In this document: positions 15,983 through 25,859 of the stretch, piece by piece
Layout of the letters: each line of letters starts with the position of its first letter
Position numbering within the stretch: position 1 is the first letter of the stretch
Assembly (NCBI GenBank): GCA_937900695.1
Contig: CALCFD010000055.1
Location: 53,064 to 117,063, forward strand
From: an uncultured Eubacterium sp.
GTDB taxonomy: Bacteria; Bacillota; Clostridia; Peptostreptococcales; Anaerovoracaceae
Direction of reading: 5' to 3'
Length of the DNA stretch: 64,000 nucleotides
Translations under genes and position numbers: made by a program
Notes under the pieces: model-generated
Databases searched by the model: none
Told to the model about the DNA's origin: nothing
What the model saw: the letters and a program-made list of their open reading frames with translations, nothing else

Positions 15983-18454
15983 CTAAAAATTAAAAGAAAT
16001 CTGTTCTTCCATTAGATTAAACTTCTTTTTATCATTATTTTCAAGTTCGTTTAACTTTTCTTCTGCTCTATCAAGTAGCTCTTTTGGTACTCCAGCAATC
16101 TTTGCAACGTGAATACCATAGCTTCTTGAAGCGCTGCCTTCAACGATCTTGTGTAAGAAAACAATATTGCCATTCTCCTCTGCAACATCTACATTTAAAT
16201 TTTTAAAGCATGTAAGTGTATCTTCAAGAGCTGTAAGCTCGTGATAGTGGGAAGCAAACAATGTTCTAATTCGCTTATCTGATCTACATAAGTATTCGGC
16301 AACCGACCATGCAATGGATAAGCCGTCATAAGTACTAGTACCGCGGCCGATTTCATCTAATATAACAAGGCTCTTTGAAGTGGCATTGTTTAAAATATAT
16401 GCAAGCTCGCTCATTTCAACGTAAAAAGTACTCTGGCCTCCTGCTAGGTTATCGCTGGCACCGATTCTTGTAAAAATTCTGTCCACTAAGCCGATTTTCG
16501 CAGATTCGCAAGGAACAAAGCAACCAGACTGAGCCATTAAAACGATAAGAGCTGTCTGTCTCATATAAGTTGATTTACCTGACATGTTTGGACCAGTTAT
16601 AAGAAGCATAGAAGCATCATCGCGGTTTAAGTAAACATCGTTAGCTACAAAGACCCCGTCTTTAACCATCTGCTCTATAACTGGATGTCTGCCTTTTTCT
16701 ATTATAATTTTATCGCCAGTTGACATTTCCGGTTTAACATATCCGTAATTGTAACTTACCTCTGCAAAAGACGTTAAAACATCTAAAGTTGATACGGCCT
16801 TAGAAGTATTTTGTATACGTCTTATATGCTTTTTAATTTCATCGCGCAAAGAGACAAATAGTTCATATTCTTTGTTGTTAATCTTGCCTTCTGCGTTTAA
16901 AACTAAAGCTTCAGTTTCTTTAAGTTCCGGCGTAATGTATCGCTCAGAATTTGTAAGTGTCTGTTTTCTTATGTAGTTTTCAGGAACCTTATCTAAGTGG
17001 GATTTTGTAACATCTAGGTAATATCCAAATACTTTGTTGTAGCCCACCTTTAAGTTAGGAATGCCTGTTTTTTCTCTCTCGATGACATCTAGGTTCGAAA
17101 TCCATTGTTGTGCATCCTTTATAGAGTCTTTAAGCTCGTCAAGCTCATTGCTGTAGCCATGTTTGATAATTCCTCCTTCTTTAATTGAAAATGGCGGATC
17201 ATCTACTATGGCTTTTTCTATTATTTGGTATATATCATCTAAAACATCAAGCTGCTCATTTAAATCATCAAGAAGCTTAATGCCTGTATTTTCAATATCA
17301 AGTTTAATTTCTGGCAATACAAAAAGAGAATTTTTTAATGCTATTAAATCCTTTCCATTAGCATTGCCATAGCAAATACGTCCTGCAAGTCTTTCAAAGT
17401 CATATATAGCTTTAAGACTTTCTTTAATATTATTTCTTACCATGTATTCGTCAACAAGGTATTCTACACAATCAAGACGCATGTTTATTTCATCTAATTG
17501 ATTAAGAGGCTCTCTTAACCATTGTTTAATTTTTCTGCCTCCCATGGCAGTGTGAGTTTTATCAAGAACACCTAAAAGTGATCCTTGAGTTTTCTTTTCA
17601 AACAATGTCTCAGTAATTTCAAGGTTTTTAATAGTGGCCTTATCTAAAGCCATACTGCTACCTACTGAGTATACGTTTAAATTGTTAATATTTGCTAGAG
17701 TTTGCTTTTGAGTTTCAAATAAATATGAAAGCTGTCCTCCTAAAGCACAAATAATTCCTTCTTTTTCATCGATACCAAGACCGATTAAAGAAGATGTTTC
17801 AAATTGTCTTAAAATAGTGTTTTTTAAAGAAGTCTTGCCGTAATAGCTTTCATTTAAAACAGTTATAAAACTATCAAGGTAAACTTTTATCTGGCCTATA
17901 TCTAAATAATTGTCGGAACCTTCGTTTACGATAATTTCCTTAGGTGATACTCTTACAAGTTCATTTAATAGGGTGCTGTAGTTATTGTCATCCATAAATT
18001 CACTAACATTTATTTCACCTGTAGTTATATCGCAATATGAAAAGCCGATAGTATCTTTAGACACGTAAACAGAAGCTAAAAAATTATTTTCAGCCTCCTT
18101 TAAACTTGCGCTGCTAGTTATAGTTCCAGGAGTTACCACCTGCACAACTTCTCTTTTAACAATACCTTTTGAAGCCGATGGATCTTCTACCTGTTCACAT
18201 ATAGCCACTTTGTATCCTTTTTCAACTAACTTTGTTACATAAGCATCTGAGGAATGGAAAGGAACTCCACACATAGGAGCCCTCTCTTCCATCCCGCAGT
18301 TTTTGCCTGTCAATGTTAATTCTAATTCTCTTGAGGCAGTTATAGCATCATCAAAAAACATCTCGTAAAAATCTCCGAGTCTAAAAAACAAAATGCAATC
18401 CTTGTAATCCTCTTTTATGTCCATATATTGTTGCATCATTGGTGATAATGCCAT
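15983..18454 (-). CDS. mutS: DNA mismatch recognition ATPase MutS
   Basis: This 823-residue protein recognises mismatches and small loops. The N-terminal mismatch-binding segment ILFFRLGDFYEMFFDDA carries the Phe-X-Glu signature. The ABC-type ATPase has GPNMSGKSTYMRQ near residue 621, the STFYVEMSELA signature, and VILDEIGRGTSTYDGLSIAW. Length is slightly under the usual 850-870. It is the first of the mutS-mutL-miaA set and follows the aminotransferase gene by about 30 bases. Confidence 0.97.
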   Translation of the reverse strand: MALSPMMQQYMDIKEDYKDCILFFRLGDFYEMFFDDAITASRELELTLTGKNCGMEERAPMCGVPFHSSDAYVTKLVEKGYKVAICEQVEDPSASKGIVKREVVQVVTPGTITSSASLKEAENNFLASVYVSKDTIGFSYCDITTGEINVSEFMDDNNYSTLLNELVRVSPKEIIVNEGSDNYLDIGQIKVYLDSFITVLNESYYGKTSLKNTILRQFETSSLIGLGIDEKEGIICALGGQLSYLFETQKQTLANINNLNVYSVGSSMALDKATIKNLEITETLFEKKTQGSLLGVLDKTHTAMGGRKIKQWLREPLNQLDEINMRLDCVEYLVDEYMVRNNIKESLKAIYDFERLAGRICYGNANGKDLIALKNSLFVLPEIKLDIENTGIKLLDDLNEQLDVLDDIYQIIEKAIVDDPPFSIKEGGIIKHGYSNELDELKDSIKDAQQWISNLDVIEREKTGIPNLKVGYNKVFGYYLDVTKSHLDKVPENYIRKQTLTNSERYITPELKETEALVLNAEGKINNKEYELFVSLRDEIKKHIRRIQNTSKAVSTLDVLTSFAEVSYNYGYVKPEMSTGDKIIIEKGRHPVIEQMVKDGVFVANDVYLNRDDASMLLITGPNMSGKSTYMRQTALIVLMAQSGCFVPCESAKIGLVDRIFTRIGASDNLAGGQSTFYVEMSELAYILNNATSKSLVILDEIGRGTSTYDGLSIAWSVAEYLCRSDKRIRTLFASHYHELTALEDTLTCFKNLNVDVAEENGNIVFLHKIVEGSASRSYGIHVAKIAGVPKELLDRAEEKLNELENNDKKKFNLMEEQISFNF

Positions 18455-18484
18455 AAATTAAATCCTCCTATAATTAACTATAAT

Positions 18485-19675
18485 TTATTTTTTGTTGTAA
18501 GCTTCAATACCAAGTCTGATTAGCTCAACAGCTCTTCTCATATCTTCAGGTTTTAGAACGTATGCGATTCTCATTTCGTCCTTACCTAGGCCTGGTGTAG
18601 CATAAAATCCTTCAGCAGGTGCAAACATAGCAGTTTCGCCATTGTCTTCAAATTCTTCTAACATAAACATTAAGAAGTTTTCAATGTTATCAACTGGAAG
18701 TTTAGCAGTCATATAAAATGCTCCGCCTGGTTTCTGACAAACTACTCCAGGAATCTTCATTAATTCTTCGTATACAACGTCTCTTCTAGCGCAGTATTCA
18801 GCTTTTACTTCATCGTAGTATGAAGCTGGTAATCTGTATAATGCAGCAGCACCAACCTGGTCAACAGTAGAAACGCAAAGTCTACCCTGACAGATCTTCA
18901 TGATGCCATCATATAATTCAGCATTTTTAGTTACGATACATCCGATTCTAGCTCCGCAAGCAGAAAATCTCTTTGATACTGAGTCAACGATAACTACGTT
19001 ATCTGCAATTTCATCAACCATACCAAAAGAAGTAACTTCTCTATCATCATAAGCAAATTCTCTGTATACTTCGTCTGCAATGATATATAGATTATGTTCT
19101 TTAGCGATTTCACCAATTAGTTTGATTTCATCAAGAGTTAAAACAGCACCTGTTGGGTTTCCTGGTGAAATGCAGCAAATAGCCTTAGTATTAGGTGTAA
19201 TTGCAGCTTCGATCTGTTCTCTTTTAGCGTAGTGATATCCATCTTCAGCTTTTGTTGTAATAGGTACAACCTTACCACCTGCAGCAGTAGCAAATGTGTG
19301 ATAATTTGTATAAAATGGCTCAGGAATTAAAACTTCGTCGCCTTCGTTTAAGATAGCTGTAAAAATAAGAGTTAAAGCTTCTGAACCACCAGCTGTAACG
19401 ATGATGTTATCTCTAGTGTAATTCATATCATACTGCTTAAAGTAATCGATAATTGCATCCTGTAATTCAGGAATACCCTGAGATTCAGCGTAAGCGATTA
19501 CTTTGCTATCGTAATTTCTGATAGCTTCCATAAAGCATTCTGGAGTTTCAACATCAGGCTGACCAATGTTTAAATGATAAACTTTTTTTCCATTGTCTTT
19601 TGCTTTTTGTGCAATTGGATTAAATTTTCTGATTGGTGAGAACTGCATTGATTCTACTTTGTTTGATAGTTTCAT
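18485..19675 (-). CDS. Class I aminotransferase (aspartate/aromatic type)
   Basis: This 396-residue fold-type I PLP enzyme has NIGQPDVETPE near the start, GGSEALTLIF, PGNPTGAVLT (substrate carboxylate region), DEVYREFAYD, the PLP lysine in SVSKRFSACGARIG, and the C-terminal Arg in MRIAYV. It transfers amino groups between an amino acid and 2-oxoglutarate, but substrate specificity (Asp, Ala, aromatic or methionine-related) cannot be read here. It lies between tlyA and mutS in the same direction. The codon use is slightly more GC-rich than the neighbours, as expected for a well-expressed gene. Confidence 0.9.
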   Translation of the reverse strand: MKLSNKVESMQFSPIRKFNPIAQKAKDNGKKVYHLNIGQPDVETPECFMEAIRNYDSKVIAYAESQGIPELQDAIIDYFKQYDMNYTRDNIIVTAGGSEALTLIFTAILNEGDEVLIPEPFYTNYHTFATAAGGKVVPITTKAEDGYHYAKREQIEAAITPNTKAICCISPGNPTGAVLTLDEIKLIGEIAKEHNLYIIADEVYREFAYDDREVTSFGMVDEIADNVVIVDSVSKRFSACGARIGCIVTKNAELYDGIMKICQGRLCVSTVDQVGAAALYRLPASYYDEVKAEYCARRDVVYEELMKIPGVVCQKPGGAFYMTAKLPVDNIENFLMFMLEEFEDNGETAMFAPAEGFYATPGLGKDEMRIAYVLKPEDMRRAVELIRLGIEAYNKK

Positions 19676-19705
19676 TTTTTGTCTCCTTTTAATGTAATAA
19701 GTGAT

Positions 19706-20503
19706 TTATTTATCTAGCTCTCTATGAGAGTCGTCGACAATGTGTTTAATTGAGCTTTCATCAAAATCTCTTTTTTCCTTAGTTAAGTAGAGAAGATATT
19801 CGATGTTCCCCTTAGCTCCAGTTACAGGTGAAAATGTAAGTCCTGCTGGATATAAGCCTACTACATTTGCATATCCTATAACTTTTTCTATAACTTCTTT
19901 ATGAACATTTTTATCTCGTACTATACCTTTTTTACCAACTTGCTCTCTTCCTGCTTCAAACTGAGGCTTAACTAAGCAAACCACAGATCCATTATCAGAA
20001 AGTACTTTTGATGCAACTGGTAAAATAAGATTTAAAGATATAAATGATACATCAATACTTATAAAGTCTGCCGGCTCTTTAATTAAATCTGTATCCATAT
20101 ATCTTATATTAGTCTTTTCCATGTTAACAACACGCTCATCGATACGAAGCTTATAATCAAGCTGGCCGTAGCCAACGTCTATGGCATAAACTTTTGAAGC
20201 TCCCTTTTGAAGCATGCAGTCTGTAAAACCACCAGTTGAGGCCCCCATATCGACGCAAACAGTATTATCTAATTGAAAATTAAAAAGCTCCATGGCTTTT
20301 TCAAGCTTAAGTCCGCCGCGGCTTACGTAAGGACAAAGATTTTCTTTTACAAAAATCTCGCTTTCAACGTCGATAGAAGTGCCGGCTTTATCAACCTTTT
20401 GTCCATCTACATAAACTATGCCAGCCATAATAGCAGCCTTAGCTTTTTCTCTTGAGGTAAACAATCCTTTATTTACCAATAAAACGTCTAATCTATCTTT
20501 CAA
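19706..20503 (-). CDS. tlyA: TlyA-family rRNA 2'-O-methyltransferase
   Basis: This 265-residue protein joins an N-terminal S4 RNA-binding domain (RLDVLLVNKGLFTSREKAKAAIMAG) to an FtsJ-like SAM methyltransferase (VCVDMGASTGGFTDCMLQKGA; KDLT-type residues later in ISIDVSFISL). TlyA proteins methylate 16S and 23S rRNA riboses. It starts within the last 11 bases of dxs. The dxs-tlyA pairing is common in Clostridia. Confidence 0.94.
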   Translation of the reverse strand: MKDRLDVLLVNKGLFTSREKAKAAIMAGIVYVDGQKVDKAGTSIDVESEIFVKENLCPYVSRGGLKLEKAMELFNFQLDNTVCVDMGASTGGFTDCMLQKGASKVYAIDVGYGQLDYKLRIDERVVNMEKTNIRYMDTDLIKEPADFISIDVSFISLNLILPVASKVLSDNGSVVCLVKPQFEAGREQVGKKGIVRDKNVHKEVIEKVIGYANVVGLYPAGLTFSPVTGAKGNIEYLLYLTKEKRDFDESSIKHIVDDSHRELDK

Positions 20504-22355
20504 TGAATTCCTTTATCCTTTCTGCTATACCAGCTGCATCAATTTTGTATTTTGCCATAAGTTCTTTTGAAGAACCATGCTCAATAAACTGACTTGGCCA
20601 GCCGATATTTAGCACCTTTGTATCTAAATTATTATTTGAAATAAATGCAGCCAATGATTCTCCAAATCCGCCATTTTTCATGCCATCTTCAATTGTCACT
20701 ATGTATTTATGACTATTTGCAGAGGCTTTTATCTTAGTTTCATCCATAGGAGAAATCCATCTGCTGTTTATTACTTCTACGCTGATGCCTTCTTTTTCTA
20801 AAATTTCCTTAGCTTTTATGCCTTCTGTTAGCATATTGCCAACAGCCCAAATTGAAAGGTCAGCTCCATCACTTACCTTTAAAGCTCCATTTTCAAGAGG
20901 CTCGTCAGGTAATGTTAAGCCGCCGTCATCACCTCTCGGGTAGCGAATGGCAATAGGCCCATTACAATTTACTGCATATTCAAGCATTTTTTCTAGCTCA
21001 CTTGTGTTTGCAGGTGATAAAACTTTAAGGTTTGGAATATTTTTTAAGTATGAAATATCAAATAGTCCATGATGAGTTTCACCGTCTGCTCCAACATTCC
21101 CTGCTCTGTCAATAGCAAAGATTACAGGAGCATTTTGAAGACAAACATCTATGATAATATTGTCATATGCTCTTTGTAAAAATGTCGAATATATTGCAAC
21201 TACAGGTTTAAATCCATTTTTAGCCGCTGCTCCAGCAAAGGCTACAGCGTGTTCTTCTGCAATACCTACATCAAAAGTTCTATTTGGAAATTCTTTGGCA
21301 AAATCCTTTAGTCCAGTTCCTTCAACCATAGCTGCAGAAATGGCAAGTATTTTTTTATCTTTTTTTGCCAGCTCAATTAGCTTATATCCAAAGACATTTG
21401 AGTAGCTTTTATGTTCTGATTTATTTAAAATAGATCCACTTGTCTTATCAAAAGCTCCTATGCCGTGAAACTTACTAGGATTTTTTTCGGCATTTAAATA
21501 TCCTTTACCCTTTTTAGTAACTACGTGCATAATAACAGAATCCTTTGATGCCTTAGCTAGCTGAAAATTATATAAAAGCTCGCCTATATTGTGACCATCA
21601 ATAGGTCCCATATATGTAAACCCAAGCTGCTCAAACATAACTCCATCTACAAGAGAATACTTTAAATGATCTCTCACCTTAGTAACTCCTTTATATAAGT
21701 TATCGCCTACAGCTGGAACTTTTTTAAGTACATGAGCAAGGCCAGATTTAAATTCTGTATAACCTTTAGAAACTCTCACTTTACTTAAATGTCTTGATAA
21801 ACCACCTGTATTTTGACCTATAGACATGCCATTGTCATTTAAAATGATTATAGCTTTAGATTTTAAGTAGCCTAAATTGTTTAATCCCTCATAAGAAAGA
21901 CCACCAGTTAAGGCTCCATCACCTATTATTGCTATAATCTCATTGTCTTCTCCGGCCAAATCTCTTGTTGCCGCAAAACCAGCTGCAAGAGAAATGGAGT
22001 TACTGCTGTGACCTGTATCATATACGTCATATTCACTTTCACAAGTCTTAGGAAATCCACTTAAACCATTGAATTTTCTAAGTGTATCAAATTGATCTGC
22101 TCGTCCGCTTAAAATCTTATGAACGTATGACTGATGTCCTACATCCCAAATAAATTTATCTTTTGGTGGATTAAAGTATTTGAAAAGAGCCAATGTCAAT
22201 TCAACAGCTCCTAAATTTGAAGCAAGATGTCCACCTGTCTTAGAAACATTATCCACTAAAAATTCACGAATTTGAACCGCTAGTAAATTAAGCTCTTCTA
22301 AAGACATATTTTTCAGATCAGACGGAAAATCATAATCTAATATATTTTGTTTCAT
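20493..22355 (-). CDS. dxs: 1-deoxy-D-xylulose-5-phosphate synthase
   Basis: Dxs condenses pyruvate and glyceraldehyde-3-phosphate in the first step of the MEP isoprenoid pathway. The 620-residue protein has the TPP-binding motif GDGALTGGLSYEGLNN ending in NDNGMSIGQN, the VGIAEEHAVAFAGA segment with the catalytic Glu, and DRAGNVGADGETHHG. It lies directly after the polyprenyl synthase gene (8-base gap) that uses the pathway's product, forming an isoprenoid unit with ispA. Confidence 0.97.
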   Translation of the reverse strand: MKQNILDYDFPSDLKNMSLEELNLLAVQIREFLVDNVSKTGGHLASNLGAVELTLALFKYFNPPKDKFIWDVGHQSYVHKILSGRADQFDTLRKFNGLSGFPKTCESEYDVYDTGHSSNSISLAAGFAATRDLAGEDNEIIAIIGDGALTGGLSYEGLNNLGYLKSKAIIILNDNGMSIGQNTGGLSRHLSKVRVSKGYTEFKSGLAHVLKKVPAVGDNLYKGVTKVRDHLKYSLVDGVMFEQLGFTYMGPIDGHNIGELLYNFQLAKASKDSVIMHVVTKKGKGYLNAEKNPSKFHGIGAFDKTSGSILNKSEHKSYSNVFGYKLIELAKKDKKILAISAAMVEGTGLKDFAKEFPNRTFDVGIAEEHAVAFAGAAAKNGFKPVVAIYSTFLQRAYDNIIIDVCLQNAPVIFAIDRAGNVGADGETHHGLFDISYLKNIPNLKVLSPANTSELEKMLEYAVNCNGPIAIRYPRGDDGGLTLPDEPLENGALKVSDGADLSIWAVGNMLTEGIKAKEILEKEGISVEVINSRWISPMDETKIKASANSHKYIVTIEDGMKNGGFGESLAAFISNNNLDTKVLNIGWPSQFIEHGSSKELMAKYKIDAAGIAERIKEFIER

Positions 22356-22363
22356 AATATACT

Positions 22364-23260
22364 CTACTTTCTTCTCTTTTCTAGTTTATATACCAGGTCT
22401 CTGAAAAAGTCTGCTTCCTGTCCATATTTTTCTAAGTTATCTAATGCTTTTTGATTTAATTCCTTAAATCTTTCTTCTGATTTTTCAAGTCCATATAAAG
22501 CAGGATAAGTTGACTTGTTAGTTTCCTCATCGTGGCCCACTTTTTTACCTAGCTCTTCTGTAGTACCTACTACATCTAAAATATCGTCGCAGATCTGAAA
22601 TGCTAAACCAAGATTTTGAGCATAATCAGTTAAATCTTCTAAAACTTCTTTAGATGCATTACCAATATATGCACCTGCCTGAACAGCGCCGATAATCATA
22701 GCACCAGTTTTATTAGTATGGATATAATCTAGCATTTCTTTAGAACAAGGTTTGCCTTCAGCTTCAATATCAGCAACCTGTCCTGCAATCATGCCTTTAC
22801 ATCCTGCAGCCTTGCCAATAGCATTTGCCGCTCTAACTTTGCATTTTAAAGTGTTTGGATTATCAAAATCCATAAGCATATCCTTAAGCATAGCTTCAAA
22901 AGCCGAATTTAAAAGTCCATCTCCAGCCAACGTTGCCATAGCTTCACCAAATACTACATGATTAGTAGGAAGGCCCCTTCTTAAATCATCATTGTCTACA
23001 CAGGGTAAATCATCATGAATTAATGAGTAAGTATGGATATATTCAATTGCTAGTGCATAAGGCAATGCGCTTTTTACATCACCGCCGCAAAACTCACATG
23101 CAGCAAGGACTAGAATAGGTCTTAACCTTTTGCCACCAGCTTTTACGCTATATACCATAGCTTCATATATAGTTTCGCTTTTAGGGTCTATATCAGGTAT
23201 AAAATCTAAAAGATGTTCATCAACTAATGCTTTAAATTCATCATATTTACTGTTAGCCAT
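22364..23260 (-). CDS. ispA: Farnesyl/geranyl diphosphate synthase
   Basis: This 298-residue short-chain prenyl transferase condenses IPP with allylic diphosphates. The first Asp-rich motif is LIHDDLPCVDNDDLRRG near residue 80 and the second is FQICDDILDVVG near residue 223. GGKRLRPILVLAACE is the usual N-terminal signature. It lies between xseB (1-base gap) and dxs, the usual xseA-xseB-ispA-dxs order. Confidence 0.95.
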   Translation of the reverse strand: MANSKYDEFKALVDEHLLDFIPDIDPKSETIYEAMVYSVKAGGKRLRPILVLAACEFCGGDVKSALPYALAIEYIHTYSLIHDDLPCVDNDDLRRGLPTNHVVFGEAMATLAGDGLLNSAFEAMLKDMLMDFDNPNTLKCKVRAANAIGKAAGCKGMIAGQVADIEAEGKPCSKEMLDYIHTNKTGAMIIGAVQAGAYIGNASKEVLEDLTDYAQNLGLAFQICDDILDVVGTTEELGKKVGHDEETNKSTYPALYGLEKSEERFKELNQKALDNLEKYGQEADFFRDLVYKLEKRRK

Positions 23261-23261
23261 C

Positions 23262-23477
23262 CTAATTCTCCTCGTATTTAACTTCTTGTTCTTTTTTATA
23301 TATTTCTATTTTTTGCGAAGCATCATCTAAGATATCTTCGCATATTTTGCATTTTTTAAGTCCTTCCTCATGAATGGCAATAGCCTCGTCTATAGAAAGG
23401 TCGCTATCCATAAGTTTGTTTACTGTGCTTTCAAAATCTTGCATCGCTTCTTTAAAAGACATTTTATTTTTACTCAT
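23262..23477 (-). CDS. xseB: Exodeoxyribonuclease VII small subunit
   Basis: The 71-residue protein has the family pattern FKEAMQDFESTVNKLMDSDLSIDEAIAIHEEGLKKCKICEDIL and is a helical partner of XseA in the enzyme that degrades single-stranded DNA to oligonucleotides. Its start overlaps the end of xseA by 8 bases, so the subunits are co-translated. Confidence 0.95.
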   Translation of the reverse strand: MSKNKMSFKEAMQDFESTVNKLMDSDLSIDEAIAIHEEGLKKCKICEDILDDASQKIEIYKKEQEVKYEEN

Positions 23478-24552
23478 TATCTGCTCCAGTTATTTTTTTA
23501 ACTTCAACTTCTATTTCACCATCTTTTAACATAATAGTTAAAGTCTCATTTTGGGAAATATCTTTTATAGATTTAATTAGTTTTCTTTGATTATCTAAAA
23601 TAGCCCCATATCCTATATCTACTATTCTATGAGGATTTAAACTATCTAATTTAGCTTTTAAAAGCTTTATTTTATTTCTATTTCTTTCTATATAGTTATC
23701 AAGATACTGATAACTTCTTTCTTTTAAAATCTCTAGCTGGATTTTAAGCTGCGCAACATCAGGCACTGCCATTGCTGCCGCCGCAGTAGGGGTTTCTGCT
23801 CTTTTGTCTGCCACAAAATCTGAAATAGTAAAATCTATTTCGTGGCCTACTGCTGATATAATCGCTATTTTAGAGTCATATATTGCCCTTGCAACTTGCT
23901 CTTCGTTAAAGGCCCACAAATCCTCCATGGAGCCTCCACCTCTACCTACAATTATAAGATCTATATCTGTAAAGTTTTCATTTAGATCCTTTATGGCACT
24001 TGAAATTTCAGGTGCTGCCATAGGGCCTTGGACTATTACTGGATAAATTAAAATATCAGTAATATTATTTCTGCTTCTTATAATTTTAAGCATATCCTGC
24101 ACTGCTGCACCTGTTTCGGATGTAACAATTGCAATCTTATTTGGAAAATACGGTAGCTCTTTTTTGTGGCTCATATCAAAAAGCCCTTCTTTTTCAAGCT
24201 TTAGCTTTATTTGTTCAAAAGCCATAGCCATACTTCCCTGGCCTGAAACTTCTAAATCTTTTACGTTAAAAGAATAATAGCCTCCACGTTCAAAGACTGA
24301 TACATAGCCTGCTGCCGTTATCTCCATGCCTTCTGCCAGTTCATATCTTAATGTCTGTGCATAGTTAGCATGTAAAAAACAGCGAATAGTACTTGTTTCA
24401 TCCTTTAAGGAAAAATATATATGTCCAGTACCATGATATTTTAAATTGGATATTTCACCTATTACAGTGACATTGCCAATTAGTGGATCTGTCGAAATTA
24501 CTCTGCCTATGTAGTTATTTAATTGGCTAATACTTATTGGCTTTATGGCCAT
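23470..24552 (-). CDS. xseA: Exodeoxyribonuclease VII large subunit
   Basis: The start at MAIKPISISQL is used because GGAGG lies 8 bases upstream. The 360-residue protein has an N-terminal OB-fold (GEISNLKYHGTGHIYFSLKDE) and the catalytic core with VIVGRGGGSMEDLWAFNEE and AVGHEIDFTISDFVADKRAETPTAAA. It is shorter than the usual 400-450 residues, mainly in the C-terminal coiled region. It overlaps the Kae1-like gene upstream by 26 bases and xseB downstream. Confidence 0.95.
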   Translation of the reverse strand: MAIKPISISQLNNYIGRVISTDPLIGNVTVIGEISNLKYHGTGHIYFSLKDETSTIRCFLHANYAQTLRYELAEGMEITAAGYVSVFERGGYYSFNVKDLEVSGQGSMAMAFEQIKLKLEKEGLFDMSHKKELPYFPNKIAIVTSETGAAVQDMLKIIRSRNNITDILIYPVIVQGPMAAPEISSAIKDLNENFTDIDLIIVGRGGGSMEDLWAFNEEQVARAIYDSKIAIISAVGHEIDFTISDFVADKRAETPTAAAAMAVPDVAQLKIQLEILKERSYQYLDNYIERNRNKIKLLKAKLDSLNPHRIVDIGYGAILDNQRKLIKSIKDISQNETLTIMLKDGEIEVEVKKITGADNE

Positions 24553-25459
24553 GTTTTTTTCCTCCAATCAATGCAGTCCCAACTGCATTGTCTGAGCCGT
24601 AAGCTCCAAAGATTACATCTTTGCTTATATTTTCTCTAATAAATCTACTCTGTGAAACTCCGCCTGCAAACACAATAGGCTTATTATGTTTTCTTAAGTT
24701 ATCTACAGTTTTTTGTATACATAATAATATTTCGGTAAACAATGTACAACTTATGTTTTCACATGAATATTCTTCGAGTTTTCTTGTAAGTTGTGTCTCT
24801 ATACCTGATAGATTAAAGTAGTTATCATCTACTTTTATGTGCTTTACCTGCAAAGTTGATAAATGGCATTTTAGTGCTGCATCATCCATACTTTTGCCTG
24901 CCGGAAAAGACATTCCCATAGCGACTCCTAGTCTATCAATTAGCTGACCCACTGAAATATCTTTAGTGCCTCCGATAATCTCCGCCCTATAATAGCCTAG
25001 CTTATCATCGCATGTAACATCTAAAATCTCGCTGGTGCCGCCGGAAAGATGATAGCATATAAAGTTGTCGCCCACATCATTAAAGGATCTAATAGCTTCA
25101 ATATGCCCTTCTTGATGGGAGCACTCATATAAAGGAATCTTTAGTGTGTCTGAAATAACCTTTGTAAAGCTTTCTCCTGCTTTAAAAACAGGCATATATG
25201 AGCCTTCTACGCTTCTTGGTCTAGTTGAAACACACACGGCTTGTATTTCATTTGGATCTACAATAGAAATTGCCTTGCTATAAAGCTCTGGCATATTTGA
25301 AATGTGCTGAAAAAATGCTTCCGACTGCCTTAAGCCTCGGTTGCCTTTTTTAACTGTCAAAAGGCGTCTTTGGTCTGCAATAACATTTCCATTGCAATCT
25401 ACTATAGCTACAGAAGTAGTGTAATTACTTGTGTCTATACCCAAATAGTATTTATGCAT
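24527..25459 (-). CDS. Kae1/TsaD-like ASKHA-fold protein
   Basis: This 310-residue protein has the ASKHA start YLGIDTSNYTTSVAIVD, the metal-binding HQEGH motif near residue 109, LSGGTSEILDV, and a C-terminal FAGGVSQSRFIRE. It resembles TsaD, which makes the threonylcarbamoyl modification of tRNA A37, but is the shorter clostridial paralogue found next to xseA. True tsaD is probably elsewhere. Exact role unknown. Overlaps nusB by 8 bases and xseA by 26. Confidence 0.85.
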   Translation of the reverse strand: MHKYYLGIDTSNYTTSVAIVDCNGNVIADQRRLLTVKKGNRGLRQSEAFFQHISNMPELYSKAISIVDPNEIQAVCVSTRPRSVEGSYMPVFKAGESFTKVISDTLKIPLYECSHQEGHIEAIRSFNDVGDNFICYHLSGGTSEILDVTCDDKLGYYRAEIIGGTKDISVGQLIDRLGVAMGMSFPAGKSMDDAALKCHLSTLQVKHIKVDDNYFNLSGIETQLTRKLEEYSCENISCTLFTEILLCIQKTVDNLRKHNKPIVFAGGVSQSRFIRENISKDVIFGAYGSDNAVGTALIGGKKHGHKANKY

Positions 25460-25856
25460 CTTGACTTCTTGAAACGCTTCCTAATACGCCGTTTATAAAC
25501 TTGCTTGATTCTTCGCCACAATACTTTTTAGCCATCTCAACTGCTTCGTTAATAGCAATAGCATCAGCGATTTCGTCAGAATAAAACATTTCGCCAATAG
25601 CAACTCTTAAAATAGCCAAGTCAGTTTTAGGCATCCTTTTTACGTTCCAATTAGTAGCATATTTATCAATTGTATCGTCAATATGTAAGATATTTCTTCT
25701 GATAGATTCAAATGTGCTTCTGATAAAATCTCCATTTTTCTTATCTACCTTTTTGTCAGATAAAAATAGCTCTAGTAGTTCGTTACTATGGTCATCTTGA
25801 ATGTCCATCTGAAATACTGCCTGCATTAAAAGCTCTCTTGCGTCTTTTCTTGTCAT
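25452..25856 (-). CDS. nusB: Transcription antitermination factor NusB
   Basis: The 134-residue all-helical protein shows the family pattern: TRKDARELLMQAVFQMD at the N-terminus, LRVAIGEMFY in the middle and AINEAVEMAKKYCGEESSKFINGVLGSV at the end. NusB binds boxA RNA with NusE for rRNA antitermination. It lies 3 bases after the Gls24 gene. Confidence 0.96.
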   Translation of the reverse strand: MTRKDARELLMQAVFQMDIQDDHSNELLELFLSDKKVDKKNGDFIRSTFESIRRNILHIDDTIDKYATNWNVKRMPKTDLAILRVAIGEMFYSDEIADAIAINEAVEMAKKYCGEESSKFINGVLGSVSRSQDA

Positions 25857-25859
25857 AAT